Assembly: GCF_000221045.1 (NCBI RefSeq)
Contig: NC_015856.1
Span: forward strand, 1,583,317 to 1,647,316
Source: Collimonas fungivorans Ter331
Lineage (GTDB): Bacteria; Pseudomonadota; Gammaproteobacteria; Burkholderiales; Burkholderiaceae_D
Direction: 5' to 3'
DNA length: 64,000 nucleotides
Below, piece by piece: positions 47,742 through 57,395 of the stretch (position 1 is the first letter of the stretch; every line of letters begins with the position of its first letter). Under the pieces are notes generated by a model that saw only the letters and a program-made list of their open reading frames with translations, did no database searches and was not told the DNA's origin. The position numbers and the translations under genes are program-made.

Positions 47742-48893
47742 ATGCAAACCCACGCCATCAAAACCGTTGAATTCGAGCGGCCGCAAATGGACTCAGGCAG
47801 CAGCGCAGGTACTAGCTGTACCGCTCATGCCTGGGCTCGCGTCCCAGATACTCCCACCCCCGACCAGAAAATCGCTCTCAAGGAGCGCATCAAGCGCCTG
47901 CTGAAAGAACAGCAGGCGGTGCTGGTCGCACATTATTACGTCGATGGCGATTTGCAGGACTTGGCAGAAGAAACAGGTGGCTGTGTTTCCGATTCGCTTG
48001 AGATGGCGCGCTTCGGCCGCGACCATCCGGCCAAGACGCTGGTGGTTGCCGGCGTCAAGTTCATGGGCGAGACCTCGAAAATCCTGAGTCCGTACAAGCG
48101 CGTGCTGATGCCCGACCTGGACGCCACCTGTTCGCTCGACCTGGGCTGCCCGGCCGACCAGTTTTCCGCTTTTTGCGATGCGCATCCGGACCGCACCGTG
48201 GTGGTATACGCCAACACCAGCGCCGCGGTCAAGGCGCGCGCCGACTGGATGGTGACATCGTCCATCGGCCTCGACATCGTGGCCCACCTGCACGCGCAAG
48301 GCAAAAAGATCTTGTGGGCGCCGGACAAGCACCTGGGCGGCTACATACAGAAACAGACCGGCGCCGACATGCTGCTGTGGCAGGGTTCCTGCCTGGTGCA
48401 TGACGAGTTCAAGGGCGTCGAACTGGAACTTCTGCGTCAGCAGCACCCGAACGCCAAGATCCTGGTGCATCCGGAATCGCCGGAAGCGGTGGTGGCGCAA
48501 GCCGATGTGGTCGGCTCCACCACCCAGCTGATCGCCGCGGCCCAGAACCTGGACGCCGACGAATTCATCGTCGCCACCGATAACGGCATCCTGCACAAGA
48601 TGCGCATGGCGGCGCCGGGCAAACGCTTTATCGATGCGCCGACCGCCGGCAACAGCGCCACCTGCAAGAGCTGCGCCCATTGCCCATGGATGGCGATGAA
48701 CGGCTTGCAGAACCTGGCCGATGTGCTGGAATTCGGCGGCAATGAAATCCACGTCGACGCTGAAACCGGCCGCAAGGCAGTGGTCTGCATCGACCGCATG
48801 CTGGATTTCGCGGCCCAGCGCAAAGCCAATGTGCGCCCGTCCAGCGATCTGGCGCAAGAACAAAAACTGTTTTCAGGAATCGGTCCCGCATGA
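47742..48893 (+). CDS. nadA: Quinolinate synthase A
   Basis: 383 aa from the ATG at 47742; earlier in-frame ATGs (47718, 47658) lack family sequence. It condenses iminoaspartate and dihydroxyacetone phosphate to quinolinate using a [4Fe-4S] cluster. Cluster cysteines are in [29 protein letters not shown] and nearby. [21 protein letters not shown] and [12 protein letters not shown] are conserved. It overlaps nadC by 4 bases (ATGA). The partner nadB is at 54237-55847, on the other strand. Confidence 0.95.
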   Translation: MQTHAIKTVEFERPQMDSGSSAGTSCTAHAWARVPDTPTPDQKIALKERIKRLLKEQQAVLVAHYYVDGDLQDLAEETGGCVSDSLEMARFGRDHPAKTLVVAGVKFMGETSKILSPYKRVLMPDLDATCSLDLGCPADQFSAFCDAHPDRTVVVYANTSAAVKARADWMVTSSIGLDIVAHLHAQGKKILWAPDKHLGGYIQKQTGADMLLWQGSCLVHDEFKGVELELLRQQHPNAKILVHPESPEAVVAQADVVGSTTQLIAAAQNLDADEFIVATDNGILHKMRMAAPGKRFIDAPTAGNSATCKSCAHCPWMAMNGLQNLADVLEFGGNEIHVDAETGRKAVVCIDRMLDFAAQRKANVRPSSDLAQEQKLFSGIGPA

Positions 48894-49792
48894 GTACATC
48901 TGTCAGCAACTCGGTTAGCAAATCAGTTAGCAACTTAGAGAATCGTTTCGCGCCGTTTGACGCCGCGCTGCAAACGGCGTTCGACAACAATATCCTTACC
49001 GCGATTGCCGAAGACGTCGGCAGCGGCGATTTGACCGGCAAGCTGGTTCCGGAACAACAGATGGTCAAGGCGCGCGTGATCGTGCGCGAACAGGCTGTGC
49101 TGTGCGGTGCGCCGTGGTTCGAAGCCGTGATGCTGCAGCTGGATGAGCGCATCCGCATTGACTGGTCATATGCCGAGGGTGACCTGATGAGCGCGGACAG
49201 CCAGGTCTGCCTTATCGATGCGCCGGCGCGGGCTTTGTTGACCGCCGAACGCGGCGCCTTGAATTTCCTGCAGCTGCTGTCCGGCGTGGCCAGCGCCACC
49301 CGCGTCTACGTCAATGCCATTGCCGACACCAAGGCGCATATCCTCGATACCCGCAAAACCTTGCCTGGCCTGCGCCTGGCGCAGAAATACGCAGTCCGCG
49401 TCGGCGGCGGGCACAATCAGCGGCTGGCCCTGTACGACGGCATCCTGATCAAGGAAAACCATATCGCCGCGGCCGGCGGCATTCCCGCCGCGATGCAGGC
49501 GGCGCACAAGCTGGATGCGGACGTTACGGTACAGATCGAAGTGGAAAACCTGGTGCAGCTGGATGAAGCGTTGAGCGCTGGCGCCAACTCGATCCTGCTC
49601 GACAACTTCAGCCTCGACGCCATGCGCGACGCCGTCAAGCTGACCGACGGCAGGGCATTGCTGGAAGCGTCCGGCGGCATCAATATGGACACGGTGCGGG
49701 CCATAGCGGAAACCGGCGTCGACCGGATTTCGATCGGCAGCCTGACCAAGGATATCCGGGCGACCGATTATTCACTGCGGATTATTGGATAA
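48890..49792 (+). CDS. nadC: Nicotinate-nucleotide diphosphorylase (carboxylating)
   Basis: 300 aa. It converts quinolinate and PRPP to nicotinate mononucleotide. Family blocks: [98 protein letters not shown] and the C-terminal [28 protein letters not shown]. The start overlaps the nadA stop, so the two are coupled. The first 16 residues contain an imperfect [10 protein letters not shown] repeat of no known role. Confidence 0.96.
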   Translation: MSTSVSNSVSKSVSNLENRFAPFDAALQTAFDNNILTAIAEDVGSGDLTGKLVPEQQMVKARVIVREQAVLCGAPWFEAVMLQLDERIRIDWSYAEGDLMSADSQVCLIDAPARALLTAERGALNFLQLLSGVASATRVYVNAIADTKAHILDTRKTLPGLRLAQKYAVRVGGGHNQRLALYDGILIKENHIAAAGGIPAAMQAAHKLDADVTVQIEVENLVQLDEALSAGANSILLDNFSLDAMRDAVKLTDGRALLEASGGINMDTVRAIAETGVDRISIGSLTKDIRATDYSLRIIG

Positions 49793-49828
49793 AACGTATT
49801 GACTGGCTGCGCAACGGAGGTGTTGCGC

Positions 49829-50026
49829 TCAGTGAATGAGCTTTGCCGCAGCGAACGCCAGGGCCGTCAATGAGACGGCTGTTCCGATAAACCATCTTAG
49901 AAGAGTAGCCTCAAGCTTGGACACATCTTCTTTGGTGGCCATATGGTCCAGGCGTGTTTCAATGCGCGTCAGGCGATCACGCGTTACGCCGGCAAATTCT
50001 TCAAGTTTGATGATTCTGCTTTCCAT
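49829..50026 (-). CDS. Small coiled-coil protein with C-terminal membrane helix
   Basis: 65 aa. Residues 1-40 form a short coiled coil (IKLEEFAGVTRDRLTRIETRLDHMATKEDVSKLE). Residues 43-62 are a membrane helix (LLRWFIGTAVSLTALAFAAA). The layout resembles XhlA-like and other short phage-derived or chromosomal membrane-anchored coiled coils with the RIETRLDHMATKED motif, widespread in Burkholderiales with no known function. It converges on nadC. Confidence 0.75.
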   Translation of the reverse strand: MESRIIKLEEFAGVTRDRLTRIETRLDHMATKEDVSKLEATLLRWFIGTAVSLTALAFAAAKLIH

Positions 50027-50100
50027 ACAGGGATGTTAACTGCGGCTTGTCCCGGGATCAAGCCCTCCAGCCCGCGGTTTGAATCGCTTTAGGTATTTAC

Positions 50101-50138
50101 CGTATAGGCTGGGAAGGGCAAACGACCCAGCCTATACG
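50101..50138. terminator. 13-bp hairpin downstream of the peptidase gene
   Basis: CGTATAGGCTGGG (50101-50113) pairs perfectly with CCCAGCCTATACG (50126-50138). It sits 18 bases past the stop of the minus-strand peptidase gene at 50156. There is no clear T tract on either strand. Confidence 0.6.
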
Positions 50139-50155
50139 CTATGTCGCCGGGTATG

Positions 50156-51448
50156 TTACTGGACTTTCCCTTGAGCAAAATCCATGATCAGCCGCGTCGA
50201 TAAATACAGGCGCGGGACGATAGTGTTCAGCAAGACGTATTCGGCATCGTTCGAATGTGCGCCGTAACCGCTCAGCCCCATTCCTTCCACCACGGCTGCT
50301 TTCGATTTCAACGCCGCGAACGCCGCATCGGTGCCGCCGCCGCTGGCTACGTCTACTACGGTCATCGGCAGGCCCAGTTCCTGGTAGATCTTCTGGCCGT
50401 AAGCCGAGACGGCGCGCGAAGCGGCGTTGGTTTCCAGCGGCGGCCGCCGCATTTCAAATGTCAGGTGCACCTTGGCGTCCGGGATCAGCTGTTTCTTGAC
50501 GCGTTCCTGCAACTGTTCCTGCAACTGCTGGAAGTCGCTCACCTTCAAGGCGCGGGCATCGGCCTGCGCACTGGCGCTGGCGGGAATCACGTTACGGTTG
50601 GTGCCGGCCTGCGCCACGGTCCAGTTCAGCTTCAGGCCGCGTTCCGGCTGTGACAAGAAACTCAGCTGCAGCACCTGGTGCGACAGTTCATACAGGGCAT
50701 TGACGCCTTTTTCCGGCGCCGCCCCGGCGTGCGAGGATTTGCCTTCGACCTTCAGGTAGGCAGCTGCGATGCCGCTGGTCGCCAGCCGCAGCTGGCCCTG
50801 GGCGCCGCCGCCTTCATAGGAAAACACTGCGTCCTGTTCGGCGCCCAGCTTGGTGTGCAGGCTGCGGCCGCCGGGCGAGCTGATTTCTTCGTCGCCGTTA
50901 ATCAATACCGTCAACGTATCGTAGTCCTTGAAACCGATTTTCTGCAGGATGGCGATGGTGTGCAGTATGGTGGCGACGCCTTGCTTGTCGTCGGCGATGC
51001 CGAGGCCGTAGGCCTTGTCGCCGTCAACCCGGAACTGCTGGTCCTTCAGCATGCCGCGCAGGTACACCGTATCCATGTGCGCGATCAGCATGATCTTGCG
51101 CTTGCCGGTGCCCTTGAAAACCGCGTGTACGATCTGTCCGATCTTTTCCGGGGTGTCGCCCATCCGGTAGATTTCCGGCGCGTCCAGCAGTTCGGCCTTG
51201 CCGCCCAGTTGCGTCAGGCGATCGCGGATCAGGGCGGCGATCCTGGCCAAGCCTTCAAGGTCGCCGCTGCCCGATTCGATGTTCACCAGGTCGCGCATGG
51301 TGTCCATCATCGCCGGTTTTTCTTTTTGCGCCAGGTCGTACGCCTGCGCCGCCGGCGCCGCGTGCGCCAGGCCGGCGCTCAATGCCAGCGTCGGGAAAAG
51401 CAGGGCGGCGAGCAGGTTTTTTTTCAGGGAAAAGGTTGTCTGTTTCAA
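50156..51448 (-). CDS. Secreted M20-family metallopeptidase (carboxypeptidase G2-like)
   Basis: 430 aa from a TTG at 51448, chosen because ACGGAGA lies just upstream and a good signal peptide (KKNLLAALLFPTLALSAGLAHA) follows. An ATG 42 bases upstream is the alternative. Zinc ligands and catalytic residues: IAHMDTVY (His, Asp), GIADDKQG (Asp), INGDEEISSPG (Glu-Glu) and a late His in YGAHSNDAEYV. The dimerisation domain is at about 195-310. It is a glutamate carboxypeptidase-like enzyme acting in the periplasm on folates or peptides. The MHS transporter upstream is likely in the same operon, 56 bases away. Confidence 0.9.
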   Translation of the reverse strand: MKQTTFSLKKNLLAALLFPTLALSAGLAHAAPAAQAYDLAQKEKPAMMDTMRDLVNIESGSGDLEGLARIAALIRDRLTQLGGKAELLDAPEIYRMGDTPEKIGQIVHAVFKGTGKRKIMLIAHMDTVYLRGMLKDQQFRVDGDKAYGLGIADDKQGVATILHTIAILQKIGFKDYDTLTVLINGDEEISSPGGRSLHTKLGAEQDAVFSYEGGGAQGQLRLATSGIAAAYLKVEGKSSHAGAAPEKGVNALYELSHQVLQLSFLSQPERGLKLNWTVAQAGTNRNVIPASASAQADARALKVSDFQQLQEQLQERVKKQLIPDAKVHLTFEMRRPPLETNAASRAVSAYGQKIYQELGLPMTVVDVASGGGTDAAFAALKSKAAVVEGMGLSGYGAHSNDAEYVLLNTIVPRLYLSTRLIMDFAQGKVQ

Positions 51449-51504
51449 CTTCTGTCTCCGTTGGTTTGAATGAGATACCGCATGAGGCACAGCGTTTTTT
51501 GTTG

Positions 51505-52818
51505 CTAGAGCTGCTGCAGGTTGGCGTCACGCGTCTCGCGCATGCACAGCACCGCCGCCAGGCTGAGCGCCGCAGCCACCGACACGTAGGCGCCGACATA
51601 AGCCAGGCCGCCGCGCTGCGCCAGCAATTGCGCGATATAGGGCGCCACCGATGCGCCGAGGATGCCGCCGATGTTGTACGCCACGCCGGCGCCGGTATAA
51701 CGCACGCTGGTGGGAAACAGTTCCGGCAGCAGGGCTCCCATGGGCGCAAAAGTGACGCCCATCAGGAACAGGAAGATGATCAGGAACAGGGCGATCGCTA
51801 CGATATTGCCGCTGCCGAACAGCGGTTGCATGGTGAAGCCCGCCGCGATCGCCGCCAGCGTGCCGACGATCAGCACCGGGCGCCGGCCGAAACGGTCGCT
51901 GGCCATGGCCGAGAATGGCGTGGCCAGCGCCATGAACACCACGGCCAGGCACAGTAGCGCCAGGAATTCCTGGCGCGGGATATGCAAGGTAGTGACGCCG
52001 TAGGACAGCGAGAACACGGTCGCGATATAGAACAAGGTGTAGCAGACAATCATTGCAACAGCACCTAGCATGACTGGCCGCCAGTGATGCTGGAACAGGG
52101 TGACGGCCGGCATTTTCACGCGCTGGCGTTTCTCCAGCGCTGCGGCAAACACCGGCGTTTCAGCGATCTTCAGCCGCACATACAAACCCAGCACCACCAG
52201 CACCGCGCTGAAAATGAAAGGGATGCGCCAGCCCCAGCTCTTGAACTGTTCATCCGACAGGCTCAAGGCCAGGGCGAGGAACAACCCGTTCGCCATCAGG
52301 AAGCCGACCGAAGGACCAAGCTGGGGGAACATGCCATACCTGCCGCGTTTCCCCGGCGGCGCATATTCGGTGGCCAGTAGCGCTGCGCCGCCCCATTCGC
52401 CGCCCAGGCCTATGCCCTGGGCAAAACGCAGCACGCACAGCAAGATCGGCGCCAGCGCACCGATAGAAGCGTAGCTCGGCAGGAAACCGATCAGCGTGGT
52501 GGCCACGCCCATCACCAGCAGCGACAGCACCAGCGTCGATTTGCGTCCGATGCGGTCGCCGAAATGGCCGAACAGGAAGGCGCCGACCGGGCGCGCGATA
52601 AAGGCGATGCCGAAGGTGACGAACGCCGACAGCGCTTGCGCCGTCGGCGAGTCATGCGGGAAAAATACCGGGCCGATGACCAGCGCCGCCGCGGTTGCGT
52701 AGACGTAGAAATCGTAGAATTCTATGGCGGTGCCAATGAAGCTGGCGAAGATCACGCGCCTGGCGCTGTTCTGCGCAGGGCTTGGGGCAGATGTGATTTG
52801 CTGCGACGCTGCACTCAT
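51505..52818 (-). CDS. MFS transporter, metabolite:H+ symporter (MHS) family
   Basis: 437 aa, 12 membrane helices. The MHS signature IGTAIEFYDFYVYATAAALV opens TM1, then FGHFGDRIGRKSTLVLSLL (loop 2-3) and LGGEWGGAALLATEYAP (TM4-5). It imports a carboxylic acid or similar small metabolite with protons. It probably shares an operon with the downstream M20 peptidase, which suggests uptake or handling of the peptidase product; the substrate is not readable. Confidence 0.9.
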   Translation of the reverse strand: MSAASQQITSAPSPAQNSARRVIFASFIGTAIEFYDFYVYATAAALVIGPVFFPHDSPTAQALSAFVTFGIAFIARPVGAFLFGHFGDRIGRKSTLVLSLLVMGVATTLIGFLPSYASIGALAPILLCVLRFAQGIGLGGEWGGAALLATEYAPPGKRGRYGMFPQLGPSVGFLMANGLFLALALSLSDEQFKSWGWRIPFIFSAVLVVLGLYVRLKIAETPVFAAALEKRQRVKMPAVTLFQHHWRPVMLGAVAMIVCYTLFYIATVFSLSYGVTTLHIPRQEFLALLCLAVVFMALATPFSAMASDRFGRRPVLIVGTLAAIAAGFTMQPLFGSGNIVAIALFLIIFLFLMGVTFAPMGALLPELFPTSVRYTGAGVAYNIGGILGASVAPYIAQLLAQRGGLAYVGAYVSVAAALSLAAVLCMRETRDANLQQL

Positions 52819-52898
52819 CGTTTCTCCTCATTATTTTAGTTTGAGGTCCAAGCATAACCGAGATGAAACGGAAGCGACACTGTTGCAGGTTCGACCAG

Positions 52899-54131
52899 CT
52901 AGGTCAGCGGCGCCGGCAGCCGCTGCAGCACCCGTACCTCGGAATCGAAGATGATCCAGGCCTGCACCGCGAAGCCGGCCAGCGCCAGCACCAGGCAGGC
53001 CGGTTCGCCCCAGCGCGCGCCGACCAGGCCGCCCAGCGCGGCGCCGATCGGCCGCGCGCCAGTATTGACCGTCAGGAAAATCGCCGATACCCGTCCCAGC
53101 ATGGCGCCGGGCGTGACGGTCTGGCGCAGCGTGGTCGAGGTGATGACCCAGATGATCGGGCCGACGCCGAACAGGAAGAAGGCCGCGGCCGCCAGCACGC
53201 CGCTCGGCACCGCCAGCGTCGCTACCATGGTGAGCGCCGCCAGCACCGAGATCGCCGGACCGATCTGGATCGCGCGGCCGAACGGCAGCCTGGCCACTAT
53301 CCGCGGCGTCAGCAGGGCGCCCAGCATCATGCCGACGCCATAGGCGCCGAGCGTCATGCCGACTTCGCCGGCGCTCAGGCCGAGCTTGCGCACCGCGTAC
53401 GGTACATAGGCAGCCTGCAGTACAAACCAGGAGATGTTCCAGGCCACGGCGGTCAGCAGGATCGGCCGCAGCAGGTTGTCGCGCCAGACCATGTGCGCGC
53501 CGTCGCGCAGCTCCAGCAGCGGATGGCGCGGCGCTGCCGGCGCGCGATGCGGTTCGCGCAGTTGCAACAGCAGCACGACGGCGGTGCCGGACAAGATCGC
53601 CGCCAGCACGAACGCGGTCGAGGCGCCGGCCCACGAAGTCAGCGCGCCGCCGAGGGCAGGGCCGGCGGCAAAGGCAGCGCTGCGCGCCAGCTCCAGCCGG
53701 CCGTTGGCTTTCGCCAGCAGCTCGCGTCCTACCAGCGCCGGCACGATGGCAGGCGCGGCGACGCTGAAACCGACAGTGCCGACAGCGCCGATGAAGCCGA
53801 GCACCGCCAGCAATCCGATCGAAAGATGGCCGGACAGGAGCGCCGCCAGCACACCCAGCAGAGCCAGCATGCGCAGCACCTCGGCGGTCACCATCAGGCG
53901 TTTGCGCGAGGTGCGGTCGGCCAGCAGGCCGAACGGAATCGACAGCAGCAGAAACGGCAGCGACTGCACCGCGGCGAGCGTACCGATCTCGCCCGGCCCG
54001 GCGCCCAGCAACAGCACCGCCATGATAGGCGTGGCCGCCAAGCTGAGCTGTTCGGCCGATTGCGCGGCAAGATTGGACCAGGTGAGGGCGACCAGCGAAC
54101 GGGGCAAGACCTGAGGGAGTTTTGACGTCAT
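52899..54131 (-). CDS. MFS exporter (EntS/MFS_3-like)
   Basis: 410 aa from the ATG at 54131; a longer frame to 54209 is basic and unlike the family. It has 12 membrane helices. FGLLADRTSRKRLMVTAEVLRM is the MFS loop 2-3 motif and NGRLELARSAAFAAGPALGGAL is the exporter-type TM5 region. Relatives export siderophores or drugs. It lies 105 bases downstream of nadB on the same strand, perhaps co-transcribed. Confidence 0.85.
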   Translation of the reverse strand: MTSKLPQVLPRSLVALTWSNLAAQSAEQLSLAATPIMAVLLLGAGPGEIGTLAAVQSLPFLLLSIPFGLLADRTSRKRLMVTAEVLRMLALLGVLAALLSGHLSIGLLAVLGFIGAVGTVGFSVAAPAIVPALVGRELLAKANGRLELARSAAFAAGPALGGALTSWAGASTAFVLAAILSGTAVVLLLQLREPHRAPAAPRHPLLELRDGAHMVWRDNLLRPILLTAVAWNISWFVLQAAYVPYAVRKLGLSAGEVGMTLGAYGVGMMLGALLTPRIVARLPFGRAIQIGPAISVLAALTMVATLAVPSGVLAAAAFFLFGVGPIIWVITSTTLRQTVTPGAMLGRVSAIFLTVNTGARPIGAALGGLVGARWGEPACLVLALAGFAVQAWIIFDSEVRVLQRLPAPLT

Positions 54132-54236
54132 GGAATTCTTATGGTGTTCTTGGAGCACGGAAGTGTCGCACCGTCTCCGGCGGCGAGCACTCCGTTTCTT
54201 GGTGCGCAATTCGTATGCGTCGCGCGCGCGGACGAG

Positions 54237-55847
54237 TTAGCGGCGCTCCGGCGTCAGCACGCTAGGCAAAGCCTTGGCCAGCGTTTCCGGGTAATCCTGG
54301 CTGTAGTGCAGGCCGCGGCTCTCGTGACGCGACAAGGCGCTCTCGACGATCAGCGACGCCACCTGCACCAGGTTGCGCAACTCGAGCAGATCGCGGCTGA
54401 TGCGGAAGTGCGCATAATATTCGTCGATTTCTTCCTTGAGCAGGCGGATCCGGTGCTGGGCGCGCTCCAGGCGTTTGTTGGTGCGTACGATGCCGACGTA
54501 ATTCCACATGAAGCGGCGCAATTCGTCCCAATTATGGGAGATCACCACTTCTTCGTCGGCGTCGGTCACACGGCTTTCATCCCAGGCCGGCAGCGAGACG
54601 GCTTTCGGCTTCTCTTGCTGGGCGATGAACTTGGCGGTGGCGCGGCCCACTACCACGCATTCCAGCAGCGAATTGCTGGCCAGGCGGTTGGCGCCATGCA
54701 AGCCGGTATAAGCGGTTTCACCAACCGCATACAGACCGGGCAGGTCGGTGCGGCCATTCAGGTCGGTGACGATGCCGCCGCAGGTGAAATGCACCGCCGG
54801 CACTACCGGGATCGCCTGCTTGGTGATGTCGATGCCGAGCTCCAGGCAACGGGCATAGATGGTGGGGAAATGTTCTTTCAGGAATTCCGGCGACTTGTGG
54901 GTGATGTCGAGGTCGACGTGGTCCAGGCCGCGTTTTTTCATCTCGAAGTCGATCGCTCGCGCCACCACGTCGCGCGGCGCCAGCTCGGCGCGCTCGTCGT
55001 GCGACGGCATGAAGCGCATGCCGGCATCGGCGCCTTCGGTATCCGGCAATTTCAGCACGCCGCCTTCGCCGCGGATGGCTTCGGTGATCAGGAAAGACTT
55101 GGCGTACGGGTGGTACAGGCAGGTCGGATGGAACTGGATGAATTCCATGTTGGCGACCCGGCAGCCGGCGCGCCAGGCCATGGCGATGCCGTCGCCGGTG
55201 GCGCTGTCGGGATTGGTGGTGTACAGGTAGACCTTGCCGGCGCCGCCGGTGGCCAGCACCGTGTGGTTGGCGGCCAGGGTCAGCACCTTGCCAGTCTTGA
55301 CGTTCTTGGCGTACAGGCCAAGGCAGCGCGGTGCGCTTTTGCCGGTTTCGCCGGTAGCTACCTTCTTCGACGTGATCAGGTCGATCGCATAGTGATCTTC
55401 CAGCAGCGTGATGTTCGGGTGGGCGCGCACCTTTTGTTCCAGCGTCACCTGCACCGCATGGCCGGTGGCGTCGGCGGCGTGGATGATGCGGCGCTGGCTG
55501 TGGCCGCCTTCGCGCGTCAGGTGGAAGCCCAGCTCGGCGCTGGTGTCGGGTGTAAACGGCACGCCCTGTTCAATCAGCCATTCGATGGCTGCGCGGCCAT
55601 TCTCGACGATGAAACGGGTCGCGCTTTCATCGCACAAGCCGGCGCCGGCGACCAGCGTGTCGTTGATATGCTGTTCATGACTGTCGCCGGAATCCAGCAC
55701 GGCGGCGATGCCGCCCTGGGCCCAGTTGCTGGCGCCGTCGAGCAGCGCGCGTTTGGAGATGACGGCAACCTTGTTGTTTTCGGCAAGATGCAGTGCGACC
55801 GACAGGCCGGCCAGGCCGCTGCCGATAATGGCGACATCGAATTTCAT
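54237..55847 (-). CDS. nadB: L-aspartate oxidase
   Basis: 536 aa flavoprotein that oxidises L-aspartate to iminoaspartate, which NadA uses. FAD-binding [20 protein letters not shown] opens the protein. [21 protein letters not shown], the substrate-site [19 protein letters not shown] and [18 protein letters not shown] are family blocks. The C-terminal helical domain ends in [10 protein letters not shown]. It is separated from nadA-nadC by 4.4 kb and on the opposite strand, so the three NAD genes are not one operon here. Confidence 0.95.
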   Translation of the reverse strand: MKFDVAIIGSGLAGLSVALHLAENNKVAVISKRALLDGASNWAQGGIAAVLDSGDSHEQHINDTLVAGAGLCDESATRFIVENGRAAIEWLIEQGVPFTPDTSAELGFHLTREGGHSQRRIIHAADATGHAVQVTLEQKVRAHPNITLLEDHYAIDLITSKKVATGETGKSAPRCLGLYAKNVKTGKVLTLAANHTVLATGGAGKVYLYTTNPDSATGDGIAMAWRAGCRVANMEFIQFHPTCLYHPYAKSFLITEAIRGEGGVLKLPDTEGADAGMRFMPSHDERAELAPRDVVARAIDFEMKKRGLDHVDLDITHKSPEFLKEHFPTIYARCLELGIDITKQAIPVVPAVHFTCGGIVTDLNGRTDLPGLYAVGETAYTGLHGANRLASNSLLECVVVGRATAKFIAQQEKPKAVSLPAWDESRVTDADEEVVISHNWDELRRFMWNYVGIVRTNKRLERAQHRIRLLKEEIDEYYAHFRISRDLLELRNLVQVASLIVESALSRHESRGLHYSQDYPETLAKALPSVLTPERR

Positions 55848-55940
55848 GATGGATGCTTGGTTATTGTTTTAATCCGGATCGCCCCAGGGTCTGGGGCGAT
55901 GTCTCTACTACCCTCTGCTACCGTGCTGCCGTGCCGCCAA

Positions 55941-57152
55941 TTATTCCACGATTACCGGTTTGACTTTGGCCGCCGCCTGTTTGGCCCGGATGCGCGCGGT
56001 CTCGACATCGTCAGCCGTGGCCAGCGCCACGCCCATGCGCCGGCGCGCAAAGGATTCCGGTTTGCCGAACAGGCGGATATCCACGCCCTGTACCCGCAGC
56101 GCGTCGGCCACGCCTTCAAACGCGATGCCCTTGGCGTCATGCTGGCCATAGATGACAGCCGAAGCCGCCGGGCTGCGCAAAGCGACGTTGACCGGCAGGC
56201 CGAGGATAGCCTTGGCGTGCAACTCGAATTCGCTTTGCTGCTGGCTGGCCATGGTCACCATGCCGGTGTCGTGCGGGCGCGGGCTCACTTCGGAGAACCA
56301 GACCATTTCGTTCTTGACGAACAGCTCGACCCCGAACAGGCCGAGGCCGCCCAGGTTGTCGGTGACTTTCTTGGCGATATCGCGCGCCCTGAGCAGCGCT
56401 TCCGGATGCATCGGATGCGGTTGCCAGGATTCGACGTAATCGCCTTGTACCTGGATGTGGCCGATCGGCTCGCAGAAATGGGTGGCGATGCTGCCGTCCT
56501 GCTGCAGCGCGCGCACCGTCAGCAGCGTGATTTCATAATCGAAATCGATGAAGCCTTCGACGATGACGCGGCCCGAATCGACCCGGCCGCCGGCGGCGGC
56601 ATAGGCCCAGGCCGCTTCGATTTCATCGGCACCGTCGATCTTCGACTGGCCCTTGCCGGAAGACGACATGACCGGCTTGATCACGCACGGAAAGCCGATT
56701 GCCGAGCAGGCGGCTTTCAGTTCGTCCAGGTTATTGGCAAAGCGGTAGGGCGAAGTCGCCAGCGCCAGCGTTTCGCCGGCCAGGCGCCGTATGCCTTCGC
56801 GGTTCATGGTCAGCCAGGCGGCGCGCGCGGTGGGAATCACGGTGACCTTGCCGGCGGCTTCCAGCGCGACCAGGGTTTCGGTCGCAATCGCTTCGATTTC
56901 CGGCACCACCAGGTCAGGTTGCTCTAGCGCAATCAGCGCTTCCAGCGCGGCGCCGTCGGCCATGTTGATCACGTGCGAACGGTGCGCGACCTGGTGGCCG
57001 GGGGCGTTCGGGTAGCGGTCGACGGCGATCACTTCGACGCCCAGCCGCTGCAGCGAGATGATGACTTCCTTGCCGAGTTCGCCGGAGCCCAGCAGCATGA
57101 CTTTGGTGGCGGAAGGGGAGAGCGGAGTGCCGAGTGTGGTTGGTGTCTTCAT
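55941..57152 (-). CDS. purT: Formate-dependent GAR transformylase
   Basis: 403 aa. ATP-grasp enzyme that formylates glycinamide ribonucleotide with formate and ATP, bypassing folate. [91 protein letters not shown] and [16 protein letters not shown] are all PurT blocks. It is transcribed ahead of nadB with a 93-base gap. Confidence 0.96.
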   Translation of the reverse strand: MKTPTTLGTPLSPSATKVMLLGSGELGKEVIISLQRLGVEVIAVDRYPNAPGHQVAHRSHVINMADGAALEALIALEQPDLVVPEIEAIATETLVALEAAGKVTVIPTARAAWLTMNREGIRRLAGETLALATSPYRFANNLDELKAACSAIGFPCVIKPVMSSSGKGQSKIDGADEIEAAWAYAAAGGRVDSGRVIVEGFIDFDYEITLLTVRALQQDGSIATHFCEPIGHIQVQGDYVESWQPHPMHPEALLRARDIAKKVTDNLGGLGLFGVELFVKNEMVWFSEVSPRPHDTGMVTMASQQQSEFELHAKAILGLPVNVALRSPAASAVIYGQHDAKGIAFEGVADALRVQGVDIRLFGKPESFARRRMGVALATADDVETARIRAKQAAAKVKPVIVE

Positions 57153-57318
57153 ATTGGAAAGGAGTTGCAGCGCCCGGTTGCCCTGCGCCGCGAATGTGCG
57201 TTAGTCGTTGATCGGTGAGGTGGGTGAAGGCGGTAAAAAATTCGTAAAGAGGATATTTTATCGTTGGCCAACGCCTGACAATAGCAAATATCAAGGCGCA
57301 AGGACAGTTGGCAAAATG

Positions 57319-57346
57319 AAAAAAGCCGCCAGAATCATCCGGCGGC
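57319..57346 (-). terminator. Terminator of the MHS transporter gene
   Basis: On the minus strand: GCCGCC, loop GGATGATTCT, GGCGGC, T6. It lies 50 bases past the stop at 57396. The rest of 57153-57395 holds only the purT leader on the minus strand. Confidence 0.88.
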
Positions 57347-57395
57347 TCGTCTTGCGCTGCTCAGGCATAGCCGTAAGCATATGCCATATCTTTCA

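Noticed and set aside
54141-56927. 928-codon plus-strand frame across nadB and purT
   Set aside because: It runs antisense through two clear enzymes and has no recognisable domains.
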